DNA from: Acidimicrobiaceae bacterium
GTDB taxonomy: Bacteria; Actinomycetota; Acidimicrobiia; Acidimicrobiales; Aldehydirespiratoraceae
Direction of reading: 5' to 3'
Length of the DNA stretch: 36,070 nucleotides
NCBI GenBank assembly: GCA_009843735.1
Contig: VYCW01000086.1
Span: forward strand, 1-36,070
Part shown: piece after piece, positions 7,368-14,679 of the stretch
Position numbering within the stretch: the stretch's first letter is position 1
How the letters are laid out: the number at the start of each line of letters is the position of its first letter
Position numbers and translations under genes: made by a program
Notes under the pieces: model-generated
What the model saw: only the letters and a program-made list of their open reading frames with translations
Told to the model about the DNA's origin: nothing
Databases searched by the model: none

Positions 7368-8308
7368 TGCTGCGCCACCTGCTCGGCGATCCACCGGTAG
7401 GTCTCGGCCATCCCCTGGCGCAGGTCGTATCGCGGCTCCCATCCGAGCTCCGTGATCCTCTCCTTGCTGAAGTTGCGGGCCGCCACTCCCAGCGGCCCGT
7501 CCACAGGACGGATCTCGATGCGCTTGGCCGCCACCTCGGCGGTGATGTTCACGAGGTCGGCGATGGTGACCCGCTCGTCGGGACCGATGTTGGTGGGACG
7601 GTCCTCTCCGGAGCGGGTGAGGAGCACGACCGCGTCCACCAGGTCCTCGACGTAGACGAAGGTCCGGATCGTGCTGCCGCCGCCGAACACCTCGATGGTG
7701 CCGCCGTCGGGCGCCTCCGCGACCTTTCGGGCGATGGCCGCCGGCGCCTTCTCGCGGCCGCCCTGCCAGGTGCCGAAGGGTCCGTAGCAGTTCTCGAAGC
7801 GTCCGATCCGGGCCTCGAAATCGTGGCGGCGGGCGAAGGCCGACACCATGCGTTCGGCGTAGAGCTTCTCCCAGCCGTACTCGTTGTGAGGGTTGGCCGG
7901 GTAGGCGTCGTCCTCGGTCAGCGGCGGCTCGTCGGGCGCCATGTCGCGGTAGACGCACACCGACGACGACAGGAAGTAGCGGTCGACCCCGGCTGAGGCC
8001 GCGGCCTCGATCATGTTGGCGTTAATCGACGCCGAGTTGCGCATGATCTCGCACTCGGCGGAGGAGATGAACTCCATCCCGCCCATGTCGGCCGCGAGTT
8101 GGTACACCTCGTCGAAGCCGCCGTCGAGCGCCCGGAGGCAGGCGTCGGCGTCACGCAGGTCCAGGGTCAGGAACTCATCGGCGGGCAGGTCCCGGTACTC
8201 GGGCTCCGTTACATCGACGGCCCGCACCCAGCAGCCCTCAGCGCTCAGGCGCACGACGAGGTGGCCTCCGATGAACCCTCCGGCACCGGCAACCAGGACC
8301 CTCTTCAC
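7364..8308 (-). CDS. NAD-dependent sugar-nucleotide epimerase resembling GDP-mannose 3,5-epimerase
   Basis: 314 aa, extended SDR. GAGGFIGGH is the NAD-binding glycine loop. Several blocks match GDP-D-mannose 3,5-epimerase of plants as I recall it: LAADMGGMEFI, SSSVCVY (with the catalytic Cys), NEYGWEKL (Tyr/Lys pair) and YGPFGTWQGGREKAPAA (containing the second catalytic Lys). The chosen start is the GTG at 8308, preceded at 8-nt spacing by a strong GGAAGGAG; an ATG does not occur at the family's N-terminus. It is the first gene of the minus-strand operon running to 4331. Its sugar-nucleotide role does not fit obviously with the CoA enzymes that follow. Confidence is high for family and moderate for substrate. 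Confidence 0.85.
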   Translation of the reverse strand: MKRVLVAGAGGFIGGHLVVRLSAEGCWVRAVDVTEPEYRDLPADEFLTLDLRDADACLRALDGGFDEVYQLAADMGGMEFISSAECEIMRNSASINANMIEAAASAGVDRYFLSSSVCVYRDMAPDEPPLTEDDAYPANPHNEYGWEKLYAERMVSAFARRHDFEARIGRFENCYGPFGTWQGGREKAPAAIARKVAEAPDGGTIEVFGGGSTIRTFVYVEDLVDAVVLLTRSGEDRPTNIGPDERVTIADLVNITAEVAAKRIEIRPVDGPLGVAARNFSKERITELGWEPRYDLRQGMAETYRWIAEQVAQQ

Positions 8309-8459
8309 CCTGTCGGCTCCTTCCCGTCGGCCGCGTCCCACAAGAAGCTAACCCCGCTCAGCACCGGCCACCCTGCATCCTCCTGCTGGCGACGGGAATA
8401 CGCCGCAGGCCGATCCGGTTCAGGGTGTTCGACCGATTGATTGAGGGAGAGGATCGAGA

Positions 8460-8885
8460 ATGCGACTGCAGCTTGCCTTGAACGTTTCCGACATCGACGA
8501 GGCCGTCGAGTTCTATTCGCGGCTGTTCGGGGCGGAGCCGGCTAAGCGCCGTCCGGGCTACGCCAACTTCGCCATCGACGAGCCGCCGCTCAAGCTGGTG
8601 CTCTTCGAGGCGGGTCCAGACCCAGACGGCACCGCCGGATGCTGCGCACCAGGCGGCACCATCAACCACCTCGGCGTGGAGACCGAGACCGCGGAGGAGG
8701 TCGCCGACGCGGAGCGCCGCATGACCGGAGCAGGGCTTGTCACGACGGGCGTCGACGACACCCTGTGCTGCTATGCGACCAAGACCGAGACCTGGGTCAC
8801 CGACCCCGACGGCACGGCCTGGGAGTGGTACGTGCGCACCGGCGACAGCGAGATCCTCGAGAACGTGGTGGTCGCCTCGCGCTGA
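8460..8885 (+). CDS. ArsI/CadI-family vicinal-oxygen-chelate dioxygenase
   Basis: 141 aa, usual VOC size. The segment from NVSDIDEAVEFYSRLFG through RRPGYANFAI to PPLKLVLFE is near-diagnostic of ArsI/CadI proteins, which include the Fe(II)-dependent C-As lyase that demethylates trivalent organoarsenicals, and cadmium-inducible CadI. Likely metal ligands are Gln4, His70 and Glu122. The substrate-binding vicinal cysteines are Cys103-Cys104 in LCCYA. Two oddities: a second vicinal pair, Cys61-Cys62, and TETWV where family members usually read QDKVWV, so the conserved Lys is lost. Start ATG has GGGAGAGG at 7-nt spacing. No ArsR regulator or other ars gene is adjacent. It diverges from the epimerase operon across 151 bp. 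Confidence 0.85.
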   Translation: MRLQLALNVSDIDEAVEFYSRLFGAEPAKRRPGYANFAIDEPPLKLVLFEAGPDPDGTAGCCAPGGTINHLGVETETAEEVADAERRMTGAGLVTTGVDDTLCCYATKTETWVTDPDGTAWEWYVRTGDSEILENVVVASR

Positions 8886-8923
8886 GGCTCCCGAGCCGGC
8901 GGCGCACCTAAGCTCCGGGGCGC

Positions 8924-10282
8924 GTGAATGACGCCACTTTCCTGATCCGGGGCGGCATCGTGCTGCCGCTCGAGGGCCGCAGGATCAGCCACGACCCGGG
9001 CTCGGTCCTCGTGGTGGACGGAGCCATCGCCGCCGTCGGCACCGTCGACGAGGTCGAGGCCCACCCCGCGGCCGCGGCCGCGCCGGTGGTGGACGCCGCC
9101 AACCACGTCGTCATCCCGGGCATGCAAAACGCCCACCTGCACTCGGGGCTGCTGCGGGGCACGGCCGAGTCGCTGGCGCTGTTCGACTGGCTCGAGAACT
9201 ACGTCGATCCCGCCCACCGGGCCCTGACCCCCGAGATCGCCAAGGCCGCCTCCTACATGGCCTACACCGAGTGCCTGCAGGGCGGGACCACGTCGGTGCT
9301 GGACATGTGGCGGTTCATGGAGGGGTCGGCCGAGGCCGCCACCGACATCGGCATCCGGGCCACGCTGGCCCCCTACACCGCCGACCGCTACGACTACTTC
9401 GAGTCTCTGGAGTCCAACCGGCGCCTGCTCGAGACCCACCGCACCGCGGCGGACGGGCGGGTGCGGGCCTGGGTCGGCTTGGAGCACATGCTGTACTGCT
9501 CGGCGGAGATGTTCCGGGAAGCGGCCCTGCTCGCTGAAGAGTTCGACACCGGCATCCACACCCACTCCTCGGAGACTGTCTGGGAGGTTTCGGAGAGCCT
9601 GCGCCTGTTCGGCCGCCGGCCCATCGAGGAGTTCTACAACCGGGGGATCCTGGGAGAGAGCACCGTGGTCGCCCATTGTGTGTGGCTCGACGACCGCGAG
9701 GTCGAGTTGATGGCCCGGACCGGCACGGCTGCCACCCACTGCCCGTGCTCGAACATGAAGCTCGCGTCGGGACCGGCCCGCGTCGGCCACTACCGGTCCT
9801 CGGGCATGACCGTCGGATTGGGCACCGACGGCGAGAAGGAGAACAACAACCTCGACATGCTGGGCGAGATGAAGTTCGCCTCGCTTCTAGCCAAGGTCAG
9901 CACCCTGGACCCGACCGCGGCCGACCCGTGGGACATTCTCGACATGGCCACCCGCGCCGGCGCGGCCGCACTCGGTCTCGATGACGTGACGGGGACCCTG
10001 GAGGTCGGCAAGGCCGCCGACATCGTGATGGTGGACATTGGCGGCCTGCACTTCGTGCCGGTGATGCACGGGAGGCACTTCAACGCCCCCGCCCACCTGG
10101 TGTTCACCGCGAGCGCCCGAGACGTGAGCGACGTCTGGGTTCAGGGCCGCCACTTGGTACAGGACACCGAAGTGACCTCCGTCGACGTGGCTGCGGTGGC
10201 CGCCGCGGCCCAGGCCGCGGCCGAGGAGCTGTTCGAGCGCCGGGAGGCCTTTAAAGGCAATCCCGCCGGCCCCCTTTGGTGA
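8924..10282 (+). CDS. Amidohydrolase of the TrzA/SsnA/guanine deaminase (ATZ/TRZ) group
   Basis: 452 aa. Metal-dependent hydrolase expected to deaminate or dechlorinate a heteroaromatic ring. The N-terminal beta sandwich is followed by a TIM barrel. Metal ligands: His71 and His73 (NAHLHS), His214 (GIHTHSSE), His251 (VAHCVWLDD), Asp302 (GLGTDGEKENNNLDM). SNMKLASG and the NNNLDM stretch are typical of the guanine deaminase/S-adenosylhomocysteine deaminase/atrazine chlorohydrolase group. Start GTG at 8924; a TAAGCT -10-like box lies 9 nt upstream, so the message may have little leader. A Rieske oxygenase follows 25 bp later in the same direction. Substrate unknown; a purine, pterin or triazine-like ring fits the neighbours. 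Confidence 0.88.
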   Translation: MNDATFLIRGGIVLPLEGRRISHDPGSVLVVDGAIAAVGTVDEVEAHPAAAAAPVVDAANHVVIPGMQNAHLHSGLLRGTAESLALFDWLENYVDPAHRALTPEIAKAASYMAYTECLQGGTTSVLDMWRFMEGSAEAATDIGIRATLAPYTADRYDYFESLESNRRLLETHRTAADGRVRAWVGLEHMLYCSAEMFREAALLAEEFDTGIHTHSSETVWEVSESLRLFGRRPIEEFYNRGILGESTVVAHCVWLDDREVELMARTGTAATHCPCSNMKLASGPARVGHYRSSGMTVGLGTDGEKENNNLDMLGEMKFASLLAKVSTLDPTAADPWDILDMATRAGAAALGLDDVTGTLEVGKAADIVMVDIGGLHFVPVMHGRHFNAPAHLVFTASARDVSDVWVQGRHLVQDTEVTSVDVAAVAAAAQAAAEELFERREAFKGNPAGPLW

Positions 10283-10307
10283 CCGCCGACGTGAACCTCG
10301 CAGCGCG

Positions 10308-11312
10308 ATGACCCTGACCGACTCCATACGCGACGAATGGTTCCCGGTGGCGCGCGCCGGCGACCTGGAAGCGGGCCGGTGGCTGCCTTTCGAGCTGCTC
10401 GACGAGCGGTGGGTGCTGGCCTGCGACAACGCCGGCCGGGTCGAGGTGTTCGTGGACACCTGTCCCCACCGGGGCGCCCGGATCACGCTTGGCGACTTCG
10501 ACGGGGAGCGGCTGCGATGCGGCTATCACGGCTGGCAGTTCGACATCGACGGCCACTGCATCCACCAGCCGGCCCACCCGGACCGCCGGCCCGCCGGCAT
10601 CCGTCTGCGCACGGCTGAGGTACGGGCCGGGTACGGGTTCTGGTGGGTCTGCGCGGGGGACCGGCCCCGGAACCTGCCCCTGGCGCCGGACCATGCCGCC
10701 CACCCGGAGCGGACCGTGTGGCTCGACCCGGTGAGGGTCGAGTCGTCGGGGCCCCGCGTCATCGAGAACTTCCTGGATCTGGCCCACTTCCCGTTCGTGC
10801 ACGAGGGGTACCTGGGCCAGGAGCCCTACACCGAGGTGATCGGCTACGGGGTCGAGGCCGATGACCAGGAGCTGCGGTTGACCGATTGCATGTTCTGGCA
10901 GCCCGATCCGGGACCGGCCGCGTCGGGCGGTGGGCCGGTCCGCTACCAGTACTCGGTGTCACATCCGTACGCGGCCACCCTCACCAAGGTGCCTTCGGGC
11001 AGCGATGGTGACGGCGACAGTGACGGGGTCGGGGGCTTCACCATCCTGATCGTGGCCAGCCCCGTCACCGAGACCGCCTGTGTCGTGTGGCGCTCGACCG
11101 TCGTAGACGACACCGGCGCCGACCTGGACGCCCAGCGGGCCTTCAACGAGCTGATCTTCTCCCAGGACATCGATGTGGTGGAGTCCCAGCGGCCCCGGCG
11201 GCTGCCGACCGACCCGAGGATGGAGTCGCACCAGGCGGCCGACGCGGGCAGCCTCGCCTACCGCAGATGGCTGCGCGCCCGAGGCATCCGGTATGGCACG
11301 ATGAGCGTGTGA
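10308..11312 (+). CDS. Rieske non-heme iron oxygenase, VanA/NdmA-like
   Basis: 334 aa. The Rieske [2Fe-2S] ligands are Cys52, His54 (CPHRGA) and Cys71, His74 (CGYHGW). The catalytic domain holds the mononuclear iron site His160 and His165 with the bridging Asp157 (ENFLDLAHFPFVH) and the later Asp in SQDIDVVESQRP. Length and the VVESQRP signature place it with monooxygenase-type members (vanillate and dicamba O-demethylases, caffeine N-demethylases) rather than dioxygenases with beta subunits. No ferredoxin reductase gene is in the window. A Ser/Gly/Asp-rich loop (SGSDGDGDSDGVGG) near residue 230 is unusual. Its stop overlaps the following deaminase start by GTGA. Confidence 0.9.
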   Translation: MTLTDSIRDEWFPVARAGDLEAGRWLPFELLDERWVLACDNAGRVEVFVDTCPHRGARITLGDFDGERLRCGYHGWQFDIDGHCIHQPAHPDRRPAGIRLRTAEVRAGYGFWWVCAGDRPRNLPLAPDHAAHPERTVWLDPVRVESSGPRVIENFLDLAHFPFVHEGYLGQEPYTEVIGYGVEADDQELRLTDCMFWQPDPGPAASGGGPVRYQYSVSHPYAATLTKVPSGSDGDGDSDGVGGFTILIVASPVTETACVVWRSTVVDDTGADLDAQRAFNELIFSQDIDVVESQRPRRLPTDPRMESHQAADAGSLAYRRWLRARGIRYGTMSV

Positions 11313-12364
11313 CTGATCCCTCCAGACCCGTGGCGTCGGTCGACGCGGCACTGGCCGCTTTCGTGAGGGGGCTGCCCAAGGCCGAGCTGCACCTGCACAT
11401 CGAGGGGACTCTCGAGCCGGAGATGCTCTTCGAACTGGCCGGCCGCAACGGCGTCGATCTCCCCTTCGCGGACGAGGCCGCGGTGCGGGCCGCCTACTCC
11501 TTCACCGACCTCCAGTCGTTCCTGGACATCTACTACCAGGGCGCGGCGGTGCTGCAGACCACCCAGGACTTCTACGACCTGATGGCCGCCTACCTGCAGC
11601 GGGCCCATGCCGACGGGGTCAGGCGGGCGGAGATGTTCTTCGATCCGCAGACCCACACCGAGCGCGGTGTCGGCTTCGACGTGTTCATGGAGGGCTTCAC
11701 CTCGGCCATGTCCGACGCCGAGGCCGCCACGGGGATCTCGTCCGACCTGATCATGTGCTTCCTGCGGCACCTGCCCGGCGAGGCAGCCTGCGACACGTTC
11801 CGAGCCGCCGAGGGATGGCTCGACCACATCGTCGGCGTCGGCTTGGACAGCTCGGAAGTGGACCACCCGCCCGAGGAGTTCGCCGAGGCCTACGCCATGG
11901 CCCGCGCCGCAGGGCTGCGCCCGGTGGCCCATGCCGGCGAGGAGGGCCCTCCCTCGTACATCACCGGCGCTCTCGACGCTCTCGGCGCTGAGCGCATCGA
12001 CCACGGCGTGCGCTGCGAGGAGGATCCCGCTCTGGTGGCGCGGCTGGTGGAGGCTCAGACGCCGCTGACGGTTTGCCCTCTGTCGAACCTGGCGTTGTGC
12101 GTGGTGGACGACCTGGCCGGCCACAACTTCAAGCGCCTGCTCGACGCCGGTCTGAAGGTCACCATCAACTCCGACGACCCCGCCTACTTCGGGGGTTACG
12201 TGGCCGACAACTACCTGGCCGCGGCCGCGGCCCTCGGCCTGACCCGCGGCGAGCTGGCCCAGTGCGCCCGCAACAGCCTCGAGGCCAGCTTCGCTCCCGC
12301 CGACCAGAAGCGGGCCTGGCTGTCCGACCTGGACGCCTTCGGCGATGATGACGGTGGGGACTGA
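11309..12364 (+). CDS. Adenosine deaminase superfamily, adenine deaminase (Aah1/PA0148) type
   Basis: 351 aa. Hydrolytic deaminase with Zn ligands His28 and His30 in KAELHLHIEG, the HAGEE segment (His and catalytic Glu), the RIDHG block with catalytic His, and SDDPAYFGGYVADNY with the Zn-binding Asp. TVCPLSN is the usual loop. The DPAYFGGY sequence is that of adenine aminohydrolases; adenosine deaminases read DDP-G there. N6-substituted adenine or a related 6-aminopurine is therefore more likely than adenosine (inference). The GTG at 11309 overlaps the Rieske stop (GTGA), and the next gene starts 1 nt after its stop, so deaminase and both oxygenase-like genes are co-translated. Confidence 0.88.
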   Translation: MTDPSRPVASVDAALAAFVRGLPKAELHLHIEGTLEPEMLFELAGRNGVDLPFADEAAVRAAYSFTDLQSFLDIYYQGAAVLQTTQDFYDLMAAYLQRAHADGVRRAEMFFDPQTHTERGVGFDVFMEGFTSAMSDAEAATGISSDLIMCFLRHLPGEAACDTFRAAEGWLDHIVGVGLDSSEVDHPPEEFAEAYAMARAAGLRPVAHAGEEGPPSYITGALDALGAERIDHGVRCEEDPALVARLVEAQTPLTVCPLSNLALCVVDDLAGHNFKRLLDAGLKVTINSDDPAYFGGYVADNYLAAAAALGLTRGELAQCARNSLEASFAPADQKRAWLSDLDAFGDDDGGD

Positions 12365-12365
12365 G

Positions 12366-13223
12366 ATGCAGGTCTGTTCCGACCCGGTGATCCTCAACGA
12401 GTGGCACGCGGTCGCAGATCTGGACGAGATCCGCCGCAGCGACCTCCACACTCTGCTGCTCGGCGAGCGGTTGCGCTGCTGGATCGATACCGGCGGTACG
12501 GCCCGGGCCGAGACAGGATCGGGCCGGGAGCTGGAGGTCCGCACCGACTACGGGTACCTGTGGACCACCCTGGGAGAGCCCGAGGGAGGCGTGTTCGACA
12601 TCCCCGAGGCTCACGAGGACGACCGGAGAACCCTCAACGCCGTCACCGTGGGAATCGAGGTATCGGCCCCGCGGGCGGTGGAGAACTTCCTGGACATGGC
12701 TCACTTCCCGTACGTGCATGCGGGCGTGCTCGGCGAGGAGCCCCGCACCGAGGTGGCCGAGTACCGGGTCGAGGAGCGCGACGGCGAACTCTGGGCCTTC
12801 GACTGCCTCTTCTACCAGCCTCGTGCCGCCGCGGCCTCCTCGCAGGCGGTGCTGGCCTCCTACGTCTACCGGGTGCCGCATCCCTACGGCGCCATGCTCT
12901 ACAAGTCGTCGCCCACCGATGTCGAGAGGATGGACGCCATCGGGATCTTCATCCATCCCCTCACCGAGACCCGGATCCGCGCCCATCTATTCATCAGCGT
13001 GCTCGACGACGTGAGCACCAACGGGGAGATCCGGCGGTTCCAGCAGGGCGTGATCGCCCAGGACAAGCCGATCCTCGAGAACCAGCACCCCAAGCTCCTG
13101 CCGCTGGATCCCCGGGCGGAGACGCCGATCCGGGCCGACCGCTCGGCCATCGTCTACCGGCGCTGGCTGAGCCGCCTCGGGGTGACCTACGGCGTGATCC
13201 CGGCAGCCGGAGCGGCGAGTTGA
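12366..13223 (+). CDS. Rieske-oxygenase-like catalytic protein lacking the Rieske cluster
   Basis: 285 aa. The C-terminal catalytic domain of a VanA/NdmA-type oxygenase is clear: ENFLDMAHFPYVHAG with Asp110, His113 and His118, and AQDKPILENQ carrying the third iron-ligand Asp. The N-terminus aligns with the start of the neighbouring oxygenase (EWHAVADLDEI; LLLGERLRCWI) and resumes at LEVRTDYGYLWTTLGE, but the block with CxH and CxxH is missing, so the loss is internal, not an end truncation. Precedent: NdmC of the caffeine-degrading Pseudomonas putida CBB5 lacks its Rieske domain and is served by an extra one on NdmD. ATG at 12366 has GGTGGGG upstream; an ATG at 12345 would sit inside the deaminase gene. 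Electrons could come from the 10308-11312 product (inference). Confidence 0.85.
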   Translation: MQVCSDPVILNEWHAVADLDEIRRSDLHTLLLGERLRCWIDTGGTARAETGSGRELEVRTDYGYLWTTLGEPEGGVFDIPEAHEDDRRTLNAVTVGIEVSAPRAVENFLDMAHFPYVHAGVLGEEPRTEVAEYRVEERDGELWAFDCLFYQPRAAAASSQAVLASYVYRVPHPYGAMLYKSSPTDVERMDAIGIFIHPLTETRIRAHLFISVLDDVSTNGEIRRFQQGVIAQDKPILENQHPKLLPLDPRAETPIRADRSAIVYRRWLSRLGVTYGVIPAAGAAS

Positions 13224-13239
13224 CGAACGAACACGCCAC

Positions 13240-14487
13240 TCACCTGGGGACGTCCCGCCAGGGCGTGTCCCGGTCGGCGCTGGGCTCTCGGGGCAGTCCC
13301 AGGGAGCGCTCGGCCAGGTTGTTGCGCATTACCTCATTGGTCCCGCCCCCGATCGACACCGCGTAGCGCCCCATCAGCTCGTGGCGGGCCCAGCGGGCCG
13401 TCTCGCCGGTGTCGGCCACCACGGCCAGCCCGCCCACCGCGGTGGCCAGTTCCCCGCTGCGCCGCTTCGACTCTGCCGCGAACAGCTTCATGAGCGCGGG
13501 GTCGATCGGCGGAGGCTCGCCCCGGCGCACCGCATTCTGGATGGTCTCGCCCATCCAGCGCTGCATCCGCTCCCGGGCCCAGGCGTCGGCCAGCCGCTGG
13601 CGGACCATCGGGTCGTCGAGACGGCCGTGACGGCGGGCCAACTCCGACAGGGGCGACATCACGCTGGTGCCCTTGCGGTCCCCGATGAACGCCGACTCGT
13701 TGAGCAGCACCGTGCGGGCCGGTCCCCATCCGCCGTTGATCTCGCCCACGACGTTCGTGACCGGGATGCGCACGTCGGTCAGGAACACCTCGTTGAAGTG
13801 AGCCGCCCCGTTCATCTGCACGAGCGGGCGGGCCTCGATGCCCGGCGTGGCCATGTCCACCAGCAGGAAGGTGATGCCCCGATGCTTGGGCGCGCCGGGA
13901 TCGGTTCGGACCAGCAGGAACCCCCAGTCGCAGAACTGGGCCTGGGAGTTCCACACCTTCTGGCCGTTCACGACGAACTCGTCGCCGTCACGGTCGGCCC
14001 TGGTGGCCAGGCTGGCCAGATCGCTGCCCGCGCCGGGTTCGCTGAACAGCTGGCAGAAGGCGAGCCCGCCCGACAGCAGGCCGGGCACGTACCGGCGCTT
14101 CTGCTCCTCGGTTCCGTGGCGCAGCAGCGTCGGGCCGAGCATGGCGATGGTGGCTCCGACGAAGCCCGGAGCCTCCTCGTAGCCTGCGGCGACCTCCGCG
14201 AAGACCCGGGCCTGCCACGGCTCGCCCCCGCCCCCGCCGTAGGCCTCGGGCCACGTCAACCCGGCCCAGCCGTGCTCGAAGAGGGTGCGCTGCCAGGCCC
14301 TTCCGCGGTTGAAGTACTCCTCGGCCCGTGCGGTGTCCACATACAGCGGCACGCTCCACAAGTCGCCACCCGACCGGGGAGTGGCATGGCGGTCGTGCCA
14401 GGCCCGGACCCGCGACCGGAACCCGGCCTGCTCGGCGCTGTCGTCCGAGTCGCGGTGAGGGCCCTGATCGGGTGCTCTGTTGATCAA
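13240..14487 (-). CDS. Acyl-CoA dehydrogenase
   Basis: 415 aa. FAD-dependent oxidation of an acyl-CoA. N-terminal helical domain with the extended WSVPLYVDTARAEEYF region, middle domain with CQLFSEPGAGSDLA and KVWNSQAQF (W/N in the flavin loop), C-terminal domain ending SIGGGTNEVMRNNLAERSLG. Glu in LLNESAFIG of helix G is the candidate base, since the C-terminal position is Gly. The start is TTG at 14487, with GAGAGGA at 6-nt spacing. It converges with the Rieske-less gene (16-bp gap) and diverges from the 14536 small ORF/flavin enzyme operon. It is not the close partner of the 4331-6534 pair and is long enough to work as a homomer. Confidence 0.9.
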   Translation of the reverse strand: MINRAPDQGPHRDSDDSAEQAGFRSRVRAWHDRHATPRSGGDLWSVPLYVDTARAEEYFNRGRAWQRTLFEHGWAGLTWPEAYGGGGGEPWQARVFAEVAAGYEEAPGFVGATIAMLGPTLLRHGTEEQKRRYVPGLLSGGLAFCQLFSEPGAGSDLASLATRADRDGDEFVVNGQKVWNSQAQFCDWGFLLVRTDPGAPKHRGITFLLVDMATPGIEARPLVQMNGAAHFNEVFLTDVRIPVTNVVGEINGGWGPARTVLLNESAFIGDRKGTSVMSPLSELARRHGRLDDPMVRQRLADAWARERMQRWMGETIQNAVRRGEPPPIDPALMKLFAAESKRRSGELATAVGGLAVVADTGETARWARHELMGRYAVSIGGGTNEVMRNNLAERSLGLPREPSADRDTPWRDVPR

Positions 14488-14535
14488 GGCGGTCCTCTCA
14501 GGGGCGCACGGGCGAGACCGTTACCCTCTGCGGGC

Positions 14536-14679
14536 GTGTCCTGGCCCTCAGAACGCTACGGCGTGACCGACGACGAGGTCGACATAGAGCGCGCTCCGGG
14601 CTTCGCCATGCTCGGGCCCACATCCATAGCCACCATCGGGCGCAAGCCCGCGTCCACCGTCAGCGAGGGTCAGCCGTGA
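14536..14679 (+). CDS. Small 47-aa ORF coupled to the flavin monooxygenase gene
   Basis: GTG start at 14536, stop TGA at 14677-14679 overlapping the GTG of the next gene as GTGA, the same coupling seen for several certain genes here. The protein begins MSWPSERYGVTDDEVDIERA and ends with a basic, Pro-containing tail (IGRKPASTVSEGQP). No signal peptide or membrane segment and no known family. No strong Shine-Dalgarno lies before the GTG, so it could be a leader ORF or chance. The exact overlap and the absence of any other gene in 14488-14675 support it. Confidence 0.4.
   Translation: MSWPSERYGVTDDEVDIERAPGFAMLGPTSIATIGRKPASTVSEGQP

Noticed and set aside
14488-14535. Promoter for the small ORF and flavin enzyme operon
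   Set aside because: GTTACC near 14519-14524 is the only -10-like element and no -35 is convincing, so it is not annotated.
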